Below, piece after piece: positions 1-6,115 of a stretch of 7,443 bases of DNA; position 1 is the stretch's first letter, and every line of letters starts with the position of its first letter. The translations under genes and the position numbers were made by a program. The stretch comes from an uncultured Clostridia bacterium (GTDB lineage: Bacteria > Bacillota > Clostridia > UBA1381), in NCBI GenBank assembly GCA_934454745.1, contig CAKSGP010000069.1:1-7443 (forward strand). The letters are read 5' to 3'. The notes beneath the pieces were generated by a model. It worked only from the letters and a program-made list of their open reading frames with translations. It was not told the DNA's origin and ran no database searches.

Positions 1-74
1 GACTTATGCTTCGGGGAGTAGGTTTAACAAACAAAGAGCTTGAAATTTTGGGTATTTCCCACGCAGGAGAGTGA
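1..74 (+). CDS. C-terminal end of an upstream gene, possibly glutamate synthase FMN subunit (partial)
   Basis: An open frame enters from the left edge (codons in phase with base 3) and stops at TGA 72-74, giving a tail that ends ...ELEILGISHAGE. The stop lies 5 bases before the ATG of the polyferredoxin gene, and that gene's Shine-Dalgarno sits inside this tail, which is typical of a coupled operon. Only about 23 codons are visible, so the family cannot be read from the sequence. The genes that follow are glutamate synthase accessory parts, so the FMN-binding synthase domain (GltB2-like) is a reasonable inference, no more. The first two frames across the same stretch contain stops. Confidence 0.45.
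   Translation, partial: LMLRGVGLTNKELEILGISHAGE
65..70 (+). promoter_or_regulatory. Ribosome-binding site that decides the polyferredoxin start
   Basis: AGGAGA lies 9 bases before the ATG at 80. It abuts the alternative GTG at 71 directly, leaving no spacing, so the GTG cannot be served by it. The ATG at 80 is therefore the better start. Confidence 0.75.
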
Positions 75-79
75 TATAT

Positions 80-520
80 ATGAAGCGAGTATATGCAGAC
101 GAAAAATGGTGCATAGGATGCCATTTATGTGAATATAATTGTGCTTTTGCAAATTCAGGCAAAAGCGATATGGTAAAGGCTTTGAAAAACAAGCCTGTGT
201 TTCCGAGAATAACCGTTGAGGAGGATAATAAAATCACGTATGCAGTATCTTGCAGACATTGTGATGATCCCATTTGTGTAAAAAGCTGTATATCGGGAGC
301 TCTCTCTAAAGAGAACGGCGTTATAAAGATTGATAAAAATAAATGCGTAGGCTGTCTGACCTGTATTCTTGTATGCCCCTACGGTGCAGTGTCCGAGGGC
401 AAGAACGGCATAGCACAAAAATGCGAGCTTTGCTTAGAGAACGCATGCGGTGAGCCTGCTTGTGTAAAAGGCTGTCCCAACAGGGCTTTAGTATATGAGG
501 AGCGAGGTGATTCGGAATGA
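80..520 (+). CDS. Four-cluster [4Fe-4S] polyferredoxin, electron-transfer subunit of a glutamate synthase-like complex
   Basis: The 146-residue protein is soluble, with no signal peptide or membrane segment. Its cysteines fall into the HycB/CooF-type pattern that binds four [4Fe-4S] clusters: C11-C14-C17-C21, C58-C61-C66-C70, C89-C92-C95-C99 (followed by Pro100) and C115-C118-C128-C132 (followed by Pro133). An extra cysteine, C123, lies inside the last group. Proteins of this family pass electrons between a flavoprotein and a catalytic subunit in the cytoplasm. The stop overlaps the next gene's start (ATGA, 517-520), so translation with the adjacent FAD oxidoreductase is probably coupled. Together the two could supply reducing equivalents to the FMN/Fe-S core of a split glutamate synthase, a role that GltD fills in ordinary bacteria. 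An open frame also runs back to GTG 71, but the Shine-Dalgarno position favours ATG 80. The family is certain; the partner is inferred from the neighbours. Confidence 0.9.
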   Translation: MKRVYADEKWCIGCHLCEYNCAFANSGKSDMVKALKNKPVFPRITVEEDNKITYAVSCRHCDDPICVKSCISGALSKENGVIKIDKNKCVGCLTCILVCPYGAVSEGKNGIAQKCELCLENACGEPACVKGCPNRALVYEERGDSE

Positions 521-1764
521 AAAATTATGTAATAATCGGTAACGGTGTTGCGGCGGCAGGCTGTATTGAGGGCATAAGAAATACCGATACGGAGTCAAAA
601 ATCACTGTTATCTCCGAGGAGAATTATCCTGTATATTGCAGACCGCTCATTTCCTATTACTTAGAGGGCAAAACAACCATAGAGAATATGAATTACAGAA
701 GTTACAGCTATTATGATGATAACGGCTGTGATATACTATACGGCAAAAAGGCAGTATCTATTGACGATAAATCAAAAACCGTCACTCTTGATGACGGGAC
801 TAACCTAAAATACGATGCTCTATGTATAGCGACAGGTTCATCACCTTTTGTTCCGCCCTTTGAGGGACTTGATACAGTAGAAAATAAATTTTCATTTATG
901 ACAATAGACGATACCTTAGCTTTAGAAAAAGCAATTAACAAGGGCTCAAAAGTTTTAATAGTCGGTGCAGGTCTTATAGGACTAAAATGTGCCGAGGGTA
1001 TTGCAGATAAGGTGGCAAAAATCACAGTATGCGATTTGGCAAACAGGGTCCTTTCAAGCATCTTAGATGATGAATGTGCTTCTGTTATGCAAAAGCATTT
1101 AGAAAAGCATAATATTGAATTTATGCTTAGCGATACTGCTGTAAAGTTTGATAAAAATACCGCTGAAATGAAAAGCGGTAAGAGTGTAGATTTTGACGTT
1201 CTCGTTTTAGCCGTAGGCGTAAGAGCAAATACAGAAATAATTAAAAAAGTCGGAGGGGATGTGAACAGAGGCATACTTGTAAATGACAGTATGCAAACCT
1301 CCCTACCGAATATTTATGCTGCCGGTGATTGCACTGAGGGCAATGACATTTCCTTAGGCGACAAGAGGGTTCTTGCAATCCTCCCCAACGCATATATGCA
1401 GGGCTATTGTGCAGGGCAGAATATGGCAGGAGATACAGCAGAGTTCAACAACGCAATTCCTATGAACTCCATAGGCTTTTTCGGACTTCACGCAATGACA
1501 GCAGGAAGCTATTTTGATGAGAGTGCAGGCGGTGAGCTGTTTGAAGAAAAAACAGATGGCGGCATCAAACGCCTTTACACAAAGGACGGACTTCTCACAG
1601 GCTTCATTATGATTGGTGATGTGGCAAGAGCAGGAATATACACCTCACTTATCAGAGAAAAAACACCTCTTGAGAGCTTGAATATTGATTTATTATATAA
1701 AAATCCGTCTCTTGCGATGTTTTTTTCAGAAAACCGTAGAAAAAAGCTGGAAGGTGTGATATAA
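517..1764 (+). CDS. NAD(P)H-dependent FAD oxidoreductase (NADH:rubredoxin oxidoreductase-like), GltD substitute
   Basis: The 415-residue protein is a two-dinucleotide-fold pyridine nucleotide-disulfide oxidoreductase. The N-terminal FAD site has G8-x-G10-x-x-A13. The family ATG motif is at 105-107. The NAD(P)H site is G150-x-G152-x-x-G155, and Asp173 at the end of its second strand favours NADH over NADPH. The second FAD motif, A269-G270-D271, is followed by a C-terminal region (about 320-415) like the small domain of rubredoxin reductases. No redox-active CxxC pair is evident, so it is not a disulfide reductase. It overlaps the polyferredoxin gene by 4 bases and is followed one base after its stop by the GXGXG subunit gene. 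The likely role is oxidising NAD(P)H and feeding electrons through the polyferredoxin to glutamate synthase. It lacks the N-terminal Fe-S domain of GltD, which is here supplied by the separate protein. The fold is certain; the acceptor is inferred. Confidence 0.88.
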   Translation: MKNYVIIGNGVAAAGCIEGIRNTDTESKITVISEENYPVYCRPLISYYLEGKTTIENMNYRSYSYYDDNGCDILYGKKAVSIDDKSKTVTLDDGTNLKYDALCIATGSSPFVPPFEGLDTVENKFSFMTIDDTLALEKAINKGSKVLIVGAGLIGLKCAEGIADKVAKITVCDLANRVLSSILDDECASVMQKHLEKHNIEFMLSDTAVKFDKNTAEMKSGKSVDFDVLVLAVGVRANTEIIKKVGGDVNRGILVNDSMQTSLPNIYAAGDCTEGNDISLGDKRVLAILPNAYMQGYCAGQNMAGDTAEFNNAIPMNSIGFFGLHAMTAGSYFDESAGGELFEEKTDGGIKRLYTKDGLLTGFIMIGDVARAGIYTSLIREKTPLESLNIDLLYKNPSLAMFFSENRRKKLEGVI

Positions 1765-1765
1765 T

Positions 1766-2485
1766 ATGAATATTAATGCAAAAAATATTGATTATAAGGA
1801 TTTAAATGATGCTTTAAGAGCAGCTAAGGGCGACTTAACTATTGAGGAATGTCTTGGTCAGAGATTTATCGCCGCAGGAATGTCCGATAAAAAGATAACA
1901 ATAGAAGGTATCCCGGGAAATGCACTTGGTGCATACCTCAACGGTGCCGTAATTGAAGTTATGGGCAACGCCCAGGACGCTGTGGGCGATACAATGAATA
2001 ACGGCGAAATTATCATTCACGGCAACGTAGGCGATGCCGTAGGCTATGCAATGCGTGGCGGTGCGATTTACATTCAGGGCAATGCAGGCTATCGTGCGGG
2101 TATTCATATGAAGGCATACCGTGAGAAACAGCCGGTTATAGTTATCGGCGGAAAATGCGGAAGCTTTTTGGGCGAATACCAGGCAGGCGGTACAATTATC
2201 GTATTGGGACTCACAGATGATGATAAAACCATTGTAGGTAACTTCCCATGCACAGGTATGCACGGCGGAAAAATGTATCTCCGCGGCAAGTGCGACGGTA
2301 TCGAATTCCCTAAAGGCGTAAATGTTAAAAAAGCAACTGATAAGGATATGAAGGATATTCTATCTTACATAAAATCATTTTCCGAAAGCTTCAGCTATGA
2401 CGAAAATGAAATTTTAAATTCCGATTTTATGCTGATTACACCTGACAGTAAAAACCCATATAAACAGATGTATGTGGCAAACTAA
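1766..2485 (+). CDS. Stand-alone GXGXG beta-helix domain protein, glutamate synthase subunit 3 (GltB3-like)
   Basis: The 239-residue protein matches the C-terminal GXGXG (alpha-subunit) domain of glutamate synthase, made as a free polypeptide. Residues about 46-165 form turns of a right-handed beta-helix with a recurring glycine pattern: GNALGAYLNGAVIEVMGN, then AQDAVGDTMNNGEIIIHGN, then VGDAVGYAMRGGAIYIQGN, and a longer turn ending GGTIIVLG. In full-length GltB this domain is structural and helps shape the ammonia channel between glutaminase and FMN sites. Archaea and many anaerobes encode it separately. A charged, helical tail follows (about 186-239). The start is ATG 1766, with AAGGTG at 1751-1756 as Shine-Dalgarno, one base after the previous stop. 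The same domain also occurs in formylmethanofuran dehydrogenase subunit C, but the glnA neighbourhood argues for glutamate synthase. The glutaminase and FMN parts are not in the window. Confidence 0.88.
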   Translation: MNINAKNIDYKDLNDALRAAKGDLTIEECLGQRFIAAGMSDKKITIEGIPGNALGAYLNGAVIEVMGNAQDAVGDTMNNGEIIIHGNVGDAVGYAMRGGAIYIQGNAGYRAGIHMKAYREKQPVIVIGGKCGSFLGEYQAGGTIIVLGLTDDDKTIVGNFPCTGMHGGKMYLRGKCDGIEFPKGVNVKKATDKDMKDILSYIKSFSESFSYDENEILNSDFMLITPDSKNPYKQMYVAN

Positions 2486-2505
2486 ATGAAAGAAGGTATG
2501 AGACA

Positions 2506-3714
2506 ATGAAGTATTCTGCACAAGAAGTTATTCAATATGTAAATGAGGAGGATGTCAAGTTTATCAGACTGACATTTTGTGATGTTTACGGCTATCAAAA
2601 AAACATATCCATTATGCCCAGCGAGCTTCCACGTGCATTTGAATATGGTATTGCCTTTGATGCCTCATCTATTGACGGATTGGGGGATGAAGCCCATTCG
2701 GATTTATTTCTCCGCCCCGATCCTGAAACTCTTGCAGTTCTTCCCTGGCGTCCTGAGCACGGACGTGTAGTAAGAATGTTCTGTACCATAACAAAGCCAA
2801 ACGGCGAGATTTACGAGTGTGATACCCGAAACGTACTCAAAAAGGCAATAAAAGATGCCAAAGACAAGGGTATTGAATTTTATTTTGGTTCAGAGCTTGA
2901 GTTTTATCTTTTTAAGCTTGATGATGACGGAGAGGCGACAAAAGAGCCTTACGATAAAGCAGGATATATGGATTTGGCACCTGCGGATAAGGGTGAAAAT
3001 ATCCGTCGTGAAATTTGTCTTGATATGGAAAAAATGGGAATGTGCCCGGAAAGCTCACATCACGAAGAGGGTCCGGGACAGAACGAGATAGATTTCCGTT
3101 ATTCAAACCCCTTAACCTCTGCTGATGATGCAATTACCTTTAAAACCTTAGTAAAGACCATTGCACACAGAAACGGACTTTGTGCAGACTTTTCGCCAAA
3201 GCCTTTGGAAGACAAACCAGGTAACGGATTTCATATAAATTTATCTGTAAAAAATGATGAAGGTCATTATAAGCTGGCACAGGTCCTTGCAGGCATTATG
3301 GAGCACATCGAAGAGATTACAGTATTTCTTAACCCCGTAGAAAATTCTTATGAGAGATTTGGAAACAATAAAGCACCACGATATATTTCCTGGTCAAGCG
3401 AGAACCGTTCTCAGCTTATTCGTATTCCTGCCGCAAGCGGTGAATACAGACGTGCAGAGTTACGCTCACCTGACCCAAAGGCAAATCCATATCTTGCATT
3501 TGCACTTTTGATTTACGCAGGACTTTATGGTATAGAAAATAATCTTACCCTACCACCTATCGCTGAAATAAACTTCTTTAAAGCGGACAGAGTTGATACA
3601 AAAAAATATAAAGAGCTTCCGAAAAATTTAAAAGATGCAAAAGCTCTTGCTTTAAACAGCGATTTTGTAAACAGCATTTTACCAAAGGGGATTATAGACA
3701 TCTACTGTAAGTAA
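2506..3714 (+). CDS. glnA: Glutamine synthetase, type I-like, short form (402 aa)
   Basis: Catalyses ATP-dependent condensation of glutamate and ammonium to glutamine in the cytoplasm, the partner reaction of glutamate synthase. The N-terminal beta-grasp domain (about 14-100) carries FDASSIDG at 51-58, with Asp52 matching the inter-subunit Asp of GSI. Metal and substrate residues visible are E130 and E132 (GSELEF), H185-H186-E187 and E194 (HHEEGPGQNEIDF), H243 (GNGFH), R306 (RIP), E318 and R320 (ELRSPDP). Two features depart from the family. The flap segment, usually ending GYEAP, reads GNNKAP, so Lys289 stands where the ammonium-site Glu normally is. The protein also ends at ...IIDIYCK, about 25 residues short of usual GSI, so the C-terminal helical thong and the adenylylation tyrosine region are missing. 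A loop after residue 248 is also shorter than in the Bacillus enzyme. ATG 2506 follows AGAAGG (2491-2496). Whether it is fully active cannot be told from sequence. Confidence 0.92.
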   Translation: MKYSAQEVIQYVNEEDVKFIRLTFCDVYGYQKNISIMPSELPRAFEYGIAFDASSIDGLGDEAHSDLFLRPDPETLAVLPWRPEHGRVVRMFCTITKPNGEIYECDTRNVLKKAIKDAKDKGIEFYFGSELEFYLFKLDDDGEATKEPYDKAGYMDLAPADKGENIRREICLDMEKMGMCPESSHHEEGPGQNEIDFRYSNPLTSADDAITFKTLVKTIAHRNGLCADFSPKPLEDKPGNGFHINLSVKNDEGHYKLAQVLAGIMEHIEEITVFLNPVENSYERFGNNKAPRYISWSSENRSQLIRIPAASGEYRRAELRSPDPKANPYLAFALLIYAGLYGIENNLTLPPIAEINFFKADRVDTKKYKELPKNLKDAKALALNSDFVNSILPKGIIDIYCK

Positions 3715-3771
3715 TTTATAGGCTATAATCGGGGAATAGAACGGATAAAACTTTTAAAGGGGGTAAACATA
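3715..3771 (+). promoter_or_regulatory. glnA-antiterminator spacer with a possible weak internal promoter
   Basis: This 57-base gap is the widest between genes of the first operon. It contains a perfect TATAAT at 3724-3729 inside a 13-base inverted repeat, TTATAG-G-CTATAA (3716-3728). The matching -35 position at 17 bp spacing (TCTACT, 3701-3706) keeps only 3 of 6 consensus bases and there is no TGn extension, so promoter activity is doubtful. The gap ends in a strong Shine-Dalgarno, AAAGGGGG (3756-3763), 8 bases before the ATG. No terminator-like hairpin with a T-run is present, so read-through from glnA is expected. Confidence 0.25.
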
Positions 3772-4356
3772 ATGAGTTTTGAAGAACACACATACAGCGT
3801 GCTTATTGTATCTGCCGCTGAAAAGTTTACTGCCTCTATAAAAGAATTGCTTTTGGAATTCAGGTTAAATCCCATTGAAACAGAAACAAGTATCAGCGGA
3901 GCAAAACGTGCCTTAGCTGAACGTTCATACGATTTTATTATTGTAAACTCACCACTTCCCGACAGTGACGGAATAAGATTTGCTATTGATACATCAAGCG
4001 GGAAAAGCTCGGTAGTTCTTACTATGGTAAGAAGTGAGATTTACAACGAGGTTTTTGACAAGATTTCTCCGTACGGTGCATACGCACTTCCCAAGCCAAC
4101 CTCAAGACAAATTATAACCCAGGCTCTTGACTGGATGGTATGTACTCGCGAAAGATTGCGTAGTTTAGAGAAAAAGTCCACTTCTCTTGAGGATAGAATG
4201 CAGGAAATCCGTGTTGTAAACAGAGCAAAATGGTTGCTTATATCCGAGCTTAAAATGACGGAAAACGATGCTCACAGATACATAGAAAAGCAAGCTATGG
4301 ATCGGTGTATTTCAAAAAAGGCAATGGCTGAGGAAATTATTAAGGTATATACGTAA
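3772..4356 (+). CDS. ANTAR-domain RNA-binding antiterminator with degenerate receiver domain (NitR-like)
   Basis: The 194-residue protein has a response-regulator-like N-terminal domain (about 8-118), a coiled-coil linker rich in Arg, Glu and Lys (about 120-147) and a C-terminal ANTAR domain (about 148-194). The ANTAR signature is seen in NRAKWLLISELKMTENDAHRYIEKQAMD, with the conserved Ala152-Lys153 and the later Ala-Met. ANTAR proteins bind paired small hairpins in nascent RNA and prevent termination. The receiver is unusual: the phospho-acceptor Asp is Asn59 (IIVNSPLPD) and the N-terminal acidic pair is replaced (IVSAAE, Ser14-Ala15). The switch Thr84 and Lys108 (ALPKP) remain. It therefore probably senses something other than phosphorylation. 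Position just after glnA matches the glnA-nitR arrangement I recall from Clostridium, implying nitrogen control of this same operon. Its target hairpins are probably in the operon leader, outside the window. ATG 3772 has an excellent Shine-Dalgarno. Confidence 0.9.
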   Translation: MSFEEHTYSVLIVSAAEKFTASIKELLLEFRLNPIETETSISGAKRALAERSYDFIIVNSPLPDSDGIRFAIDTSSGKSSVVLTMVRSEIYNEVFDKISPYGAYALPKPTSRQIITQALDWMVCTRERLRSLEKKSTSLEDRMQEIRVVNRAKWLLISELKMTENDAHRYIEKQAMDRCISKKAMAEEIIKVYT

Positions 4357-4389
4357 CAAGAAAAAAATACTTTTGGAAGGAAAAATAAA

Positions 4390-5691
4390 ATGTTTAATTC
4401 AGATAACTTATCCGTAAACGAAAAGAACCATCTTACTATCGGAGTCCACGATACAGTGGAGCTGGCAAAGGAGTTTGGTACACCCTTATACGTTCTTGAC
4501 GAGGACTTAATGCGTAAGAACTGTCGTGAATATAAAGGTGCAATGGATAAGTATTATAACGGAAACGGACTTGTGCTTTTTGCAAGTAAGGCACTTTGTA
4601 CAATGTACACCTCACGTCTTGTAGGCGAAGAGGGTTTGGGTGCAGATGTTGTTTCAGGCGGTGAGCTATTTACTCTCTTTAAATCAGGCTTTGATATGAG
4701 TAAAGTATTCTTCCACGGCAACAATAAAACAAAAAGCGAAATTGAACTTGCCATCCGTTCTGCTGTGGGACATATTGTAGTAGATAACCGCTATGAGCTT
4801 GATTTAATCCAGACTATAGCAAGCAAAATGGGTGTAAATCAAAAAATCCTTTTCCGCATTAAGCCGGGAATAGATGCTCACACTCACGATTTTATAAAAA
4901 CAGGTCAGATTGACTCAAAATTTGGCGTTGCACTTGAAAACGGTGAGGCTTTTGAAATCTATGAATACGCCGCAGGACTTTCAAATGTGACTGTGGACGG
5001 TGTACACTGCCATATCGGCTCCCAGATTTTTGAGGTGGCACCTTTCTGTGAGGCGGCAAGAGTAATGATGAATTTTATATCAGAGCTACGGGATAAGCTT
5101 TCAATTGATGTTAAAATTCTCAATCTCGGCGGCGGATTTGGAATTAAATATACATATGATGATGATCCCCTTACTGCATCAGATTATATTAAGAGTGTAA
5201 CAGAGGCGGTAAAGGAAAGTGCAAAAGAGCATAATATGCCCCTGCCCTATCTTGTATTTGAGCCGGGCAGATCAATCGTTGCTCCTGCAGGAATTACCCT
5301 TTATACAGTAGGCGGAGTTAAAGAAATAAAGGATATAAGAACTTATGTATCAATCGACGGCGGTATGGGCGATAACCCAAGATATATACTCTACGGCTCT
5401 AAATATACAGCCGTTCTTGCCAATAAAGCAAATGAAGAACCAACCGAACCTGTAACAATTGCAGGGAAATGCTGTGAATCAGGGGATTTAATCGGCGAAA
5501 ATATAATGATGCCGAAAATTGAGGTTGGCGATACTGTTGCAATCCTGGCGACAGGTGCATATAATTATTCTATGGCAAGCAATTATAACCGTATCCCACG
5601 CCCGCCCATTGTTGCGGTTTCAAAAAACAAGAAGCAAGTTATAGTCAAGGGCGAAACCTACGAGGATATGATTAAAAACGATTTGCTGTAA
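4390..5691 (+). CDS. lysA: Diaminopimelate decarboxylase
   Basis: PLP-dependent removal of CO2 from meso-diaminopimelate to give L-lysine, the last step of lysine synthesis. The 433-residue protein shows the alanine-racemase-fold barrel with PLP lysine K67 (FASKA), H206 and H208-I-G-S211 (GVHCHIGSQ), the phosphate-binding glycines L246-G-G-G249 (NLGGGFG), and E291-P-G-R294 (FEPGRS). The C-terminal beta domain carries C362-E-S-G-D366, whose Cys acts across the dimer, and Y391 (TGAYNYS). These residues favour lysA over the related arginine and carboxynorspermidine decarboxylases. Length is normal for the family. Shine-Dalgarno GGAAGG (4375-4380) stands 9 bases before ATG 4390. Only 33 bases separate it from the antiterminator gene, with no terminator or promoter in them, so it is probably the last gene of the nitrogen operon. 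No intrinsic terminator follows its stop before the next promoter. Confidence 0.95.
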   Translation: MFNSDNLSVNEKNHLTIGVHDTVELAKEFGTPLYVLDEDLMRKNCREYKGAMDKYYNGNGLVLFASKALCTMYTSRLVGEEGLGADVVSGGELFTLFKSGFDMSKVFFHGNNKTKSEIELAIRSAVGHIVVDNRYELDLIQTIASKMGVNQKILFRIKPGIDAHTHDFIKTGQIDSKFGVALENGEAFEIYEYAAGLSNVTVDGVHCHIGSQIFEVAPFCEAARVMMNFISELRDKLSIDVKILNLGGGFGIKYTYDDDPLTASDYIKSVTEAVKESAKEHNMPLPYLVFEPGRSIVAPAGITLYTVGGVKEIKDIRTYVSIDGGMGDNPRYILYGSKYTAVLANKANEEPTEPVTIAGKCCESGDLIGENIMMPKIEVGDTVAILATGAYNYSMASNYNRIPRPPIVAVSKNKKQVIVKGETYEDMIKNDLL

Positions 5692-5709
5692 ATTTTCTAA
5701 AAAATTATC

Positions 5710-5738
5710 TTGACAAATTAAGCGTATAGTGATACAAT
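5710..5738 (+). promoter_or_regulatory. Housekeeping sigma promoter for the trpB transcript
   Basis: TTGACA at 5710-5715 matches the -35 consensus exactly. After a 17-base spacer, TACAAT at 5733-5738 matches the -10 consensus at 5 of 6 positions. Transcription should start near 5744-5747, about 20-25 bases before the first T-box helix. It lies only 18 bases past the lysA stop, so trpB is given its own start of transcription. Confidence 0.88.
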
Positions 5739-5766
5739 TATTTAAAAGTTAATATTAAGTCAAACC

Positions 5767-6017
5767 GTTGAGGCAGAAAAAATCAGGATAAGGTCTTTAT
5801 GAGCGAGCGGATTATGGTGTGAGTTCCGCAAGACTCCCTGCGTAATATGGACTGCTGAGGGTGGCGTTAAATGCGTCGACGTCAGACTCGCGTTAGTAGT
5901 CAGGAGTATGTTGGTACTCTGTTAAGTGCACAAATTATTCTTTTGTGAATCAAGGTGGCACCGCGGATAATTTATTCGTCCTTGATAGTATTGTATGATA
6001 CTGTCAAGGACGTTTTT
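5767..6017 (+). promoter_or_regulatory. T-box riboswitch, tryptophan (UGG) specifier, controlling trpB
   Basis: A leader RNA that reads uncharged tRNA-Trp and allows transcription when tryptophan is scarce. Stem I can be built by hand: GGCAG 5772-5776 with CTGCT 5852-5856; CAGG 5784-5787 with CCTG 5837-5840; GTCTT 5793-5797 with AAGAC 5830-5834; GCGGA 5807-5811 with TCCGC 5825-5829. The AG-bulge region (GAGCGAG, 5801-5807) and the distal loop GGTGTGAG (5816-5823) match conserved T-box elements. The specifier loop's 3' strand carries TGG at 5848-5850 followed by A, the Trp codon. GAGTA 5904-5908 with TACTC 5915-5919 fits a stem II element, and CACAAA 5929-5934 with TTTGTG 5942-5947 fits stem III. 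The T-box proper, AAGGTGGCACCGCGG, is 5952-5966. Antiterminator helices are CAAGG 5951-5955 with CCTTG 5980-5984 and 5963-5968 with 5974-5979. The gene downstream, trpB, agrees with the specifier. Confidence 0.95.
5977..6017 (+). terminator. T-box-controlled intrinsic terminator
   Basis: A 15-bp stem, 5977-5991 with 5998-6012 (outer part CGTCCTTGA / TCAAGGACG, inner part AGTAT / ATACT, one G-U pair at 5986/6003), is capped by a 6-base loop and followed by five T at 6013-6017. Its 5' arm (CCTTG, 5980-5984) is the segment captured by the T-box antiterminator, so the two structures are mutually exclusive. Confidence 0.93.
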
Positions 6018-6036
6018 AGTTTAGAGGTGATTTTTA

Positions 6037-6078
6037 ATGATTTTATTAACAAAACGATGGCGTAATTTTTATAAGTAG
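6037..6078 (+). CDS. Putative 13-aa leader peptide with a Trp codon, between T-box and trpB
   Basis: ATG 6037 to TAG 6076-6078 encodes MILLTKRWRNFYK. It is preceded by AGAGGTGA (6023-6030); seven of those bases in a row, GAGGTGA, match the 16S anti-Shine-Dalgarno, at a normal distance from the ATG. The peptide is basic and aromatic: one Trp at codon 8 (TGG 6058-6060) flanked by Arg codons (CGA before, CGT after), then Phe and Tyr. It begins 19 bases past the T-box terminator T-run, so it is transcribed only on read-through, and it ends 30 bases before the trpB Shine-Dalgarno. In Bacillus subtilis the anti-TRAP operon has the same order, a Trp T-box and then a Trp-containing leader peptide that controls translation. 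Here there is only one Trp codon and no strong hairpin near the trpB site, so a regulatory role is inference. Confidence 0.5.
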   Translation: MILLTKRWRNFYK

Positions 6079-6108
6079 AATTGAAAATTGAATTAAATTA
6101 TAATATAT

Positions 6109-6115
6109 GGAGGAA
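6109..6115 (+). promoter_or_regulatory. trpB ribosome-binding site that decides the start
   Basis: GGAGGAA lies 6 bases before ATG 6122. The in-frame ATG at 6107 overlaps this site and has no Shine-Dalgarno of its own at usable distance, so 6122 is taken as the start. The site sits in the loop of a weak all-A/U pairing (6093-6099 with 6114-6120), which would hardly hide it. Confidence 0.85.

Noticed and set aside
71..79. GTG start for the polyferredoxin at 71
   Set aside because: It directly abuts the AGGAGA Shine-Dalgarno and overlaps the stop of the preceding frame; ATG 80 has proper spacing.
711..1274. 187-codon open frame on the minus strand
   Set aside because: It lies wholly inside the FAD oxidoreductase gene, whose protein has clear family motifs. 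The antisense product is Ser/Thr/Leu-rich low-complexity sequence with no recognisable domain or Shine-Dalgarno context.
1835..2263. 142-codon open frame on the minus strand
   Set aside because: It is a shadow of the glycine-repeat coding sequence; its own Cys/Ala/Asn-rich repeats simply mirror the GXGXG repeats of the real gene.
3712..3771. Possible stop-codon read-through joining GlnA to the ANTAR protein (same frame, single TAA, 19 sense codons between)
   Set aside because: An in-frame gap this short without stops is expected often by chance. The gap residues do not resemble a glutamine synthetase C-terminus, and the ANTAR gene has its own strong Shine-Dalgarno.
5691..5705. AATTTT/AAAATT inverted repeat just after lysA as a terminator
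   Set aside because: The stem is only A-T pairs with no G-C content and no following T-run, so it would not terminate transcription.
6099..6104. TATAAT as a second trpB promoter
   Set aside because: There is no -35 match at the right distance, and the start of transcription would fall inside the ribosome-binding site.
6079..6108. Second attenuator hairpin between the leader peptide and trpB
   Set aside because: The stretch is almost pure A/T. The only pairing found, 6093-6099 with 6114-6120, is weak and leaves the Shine-Dalgarno in the loop.
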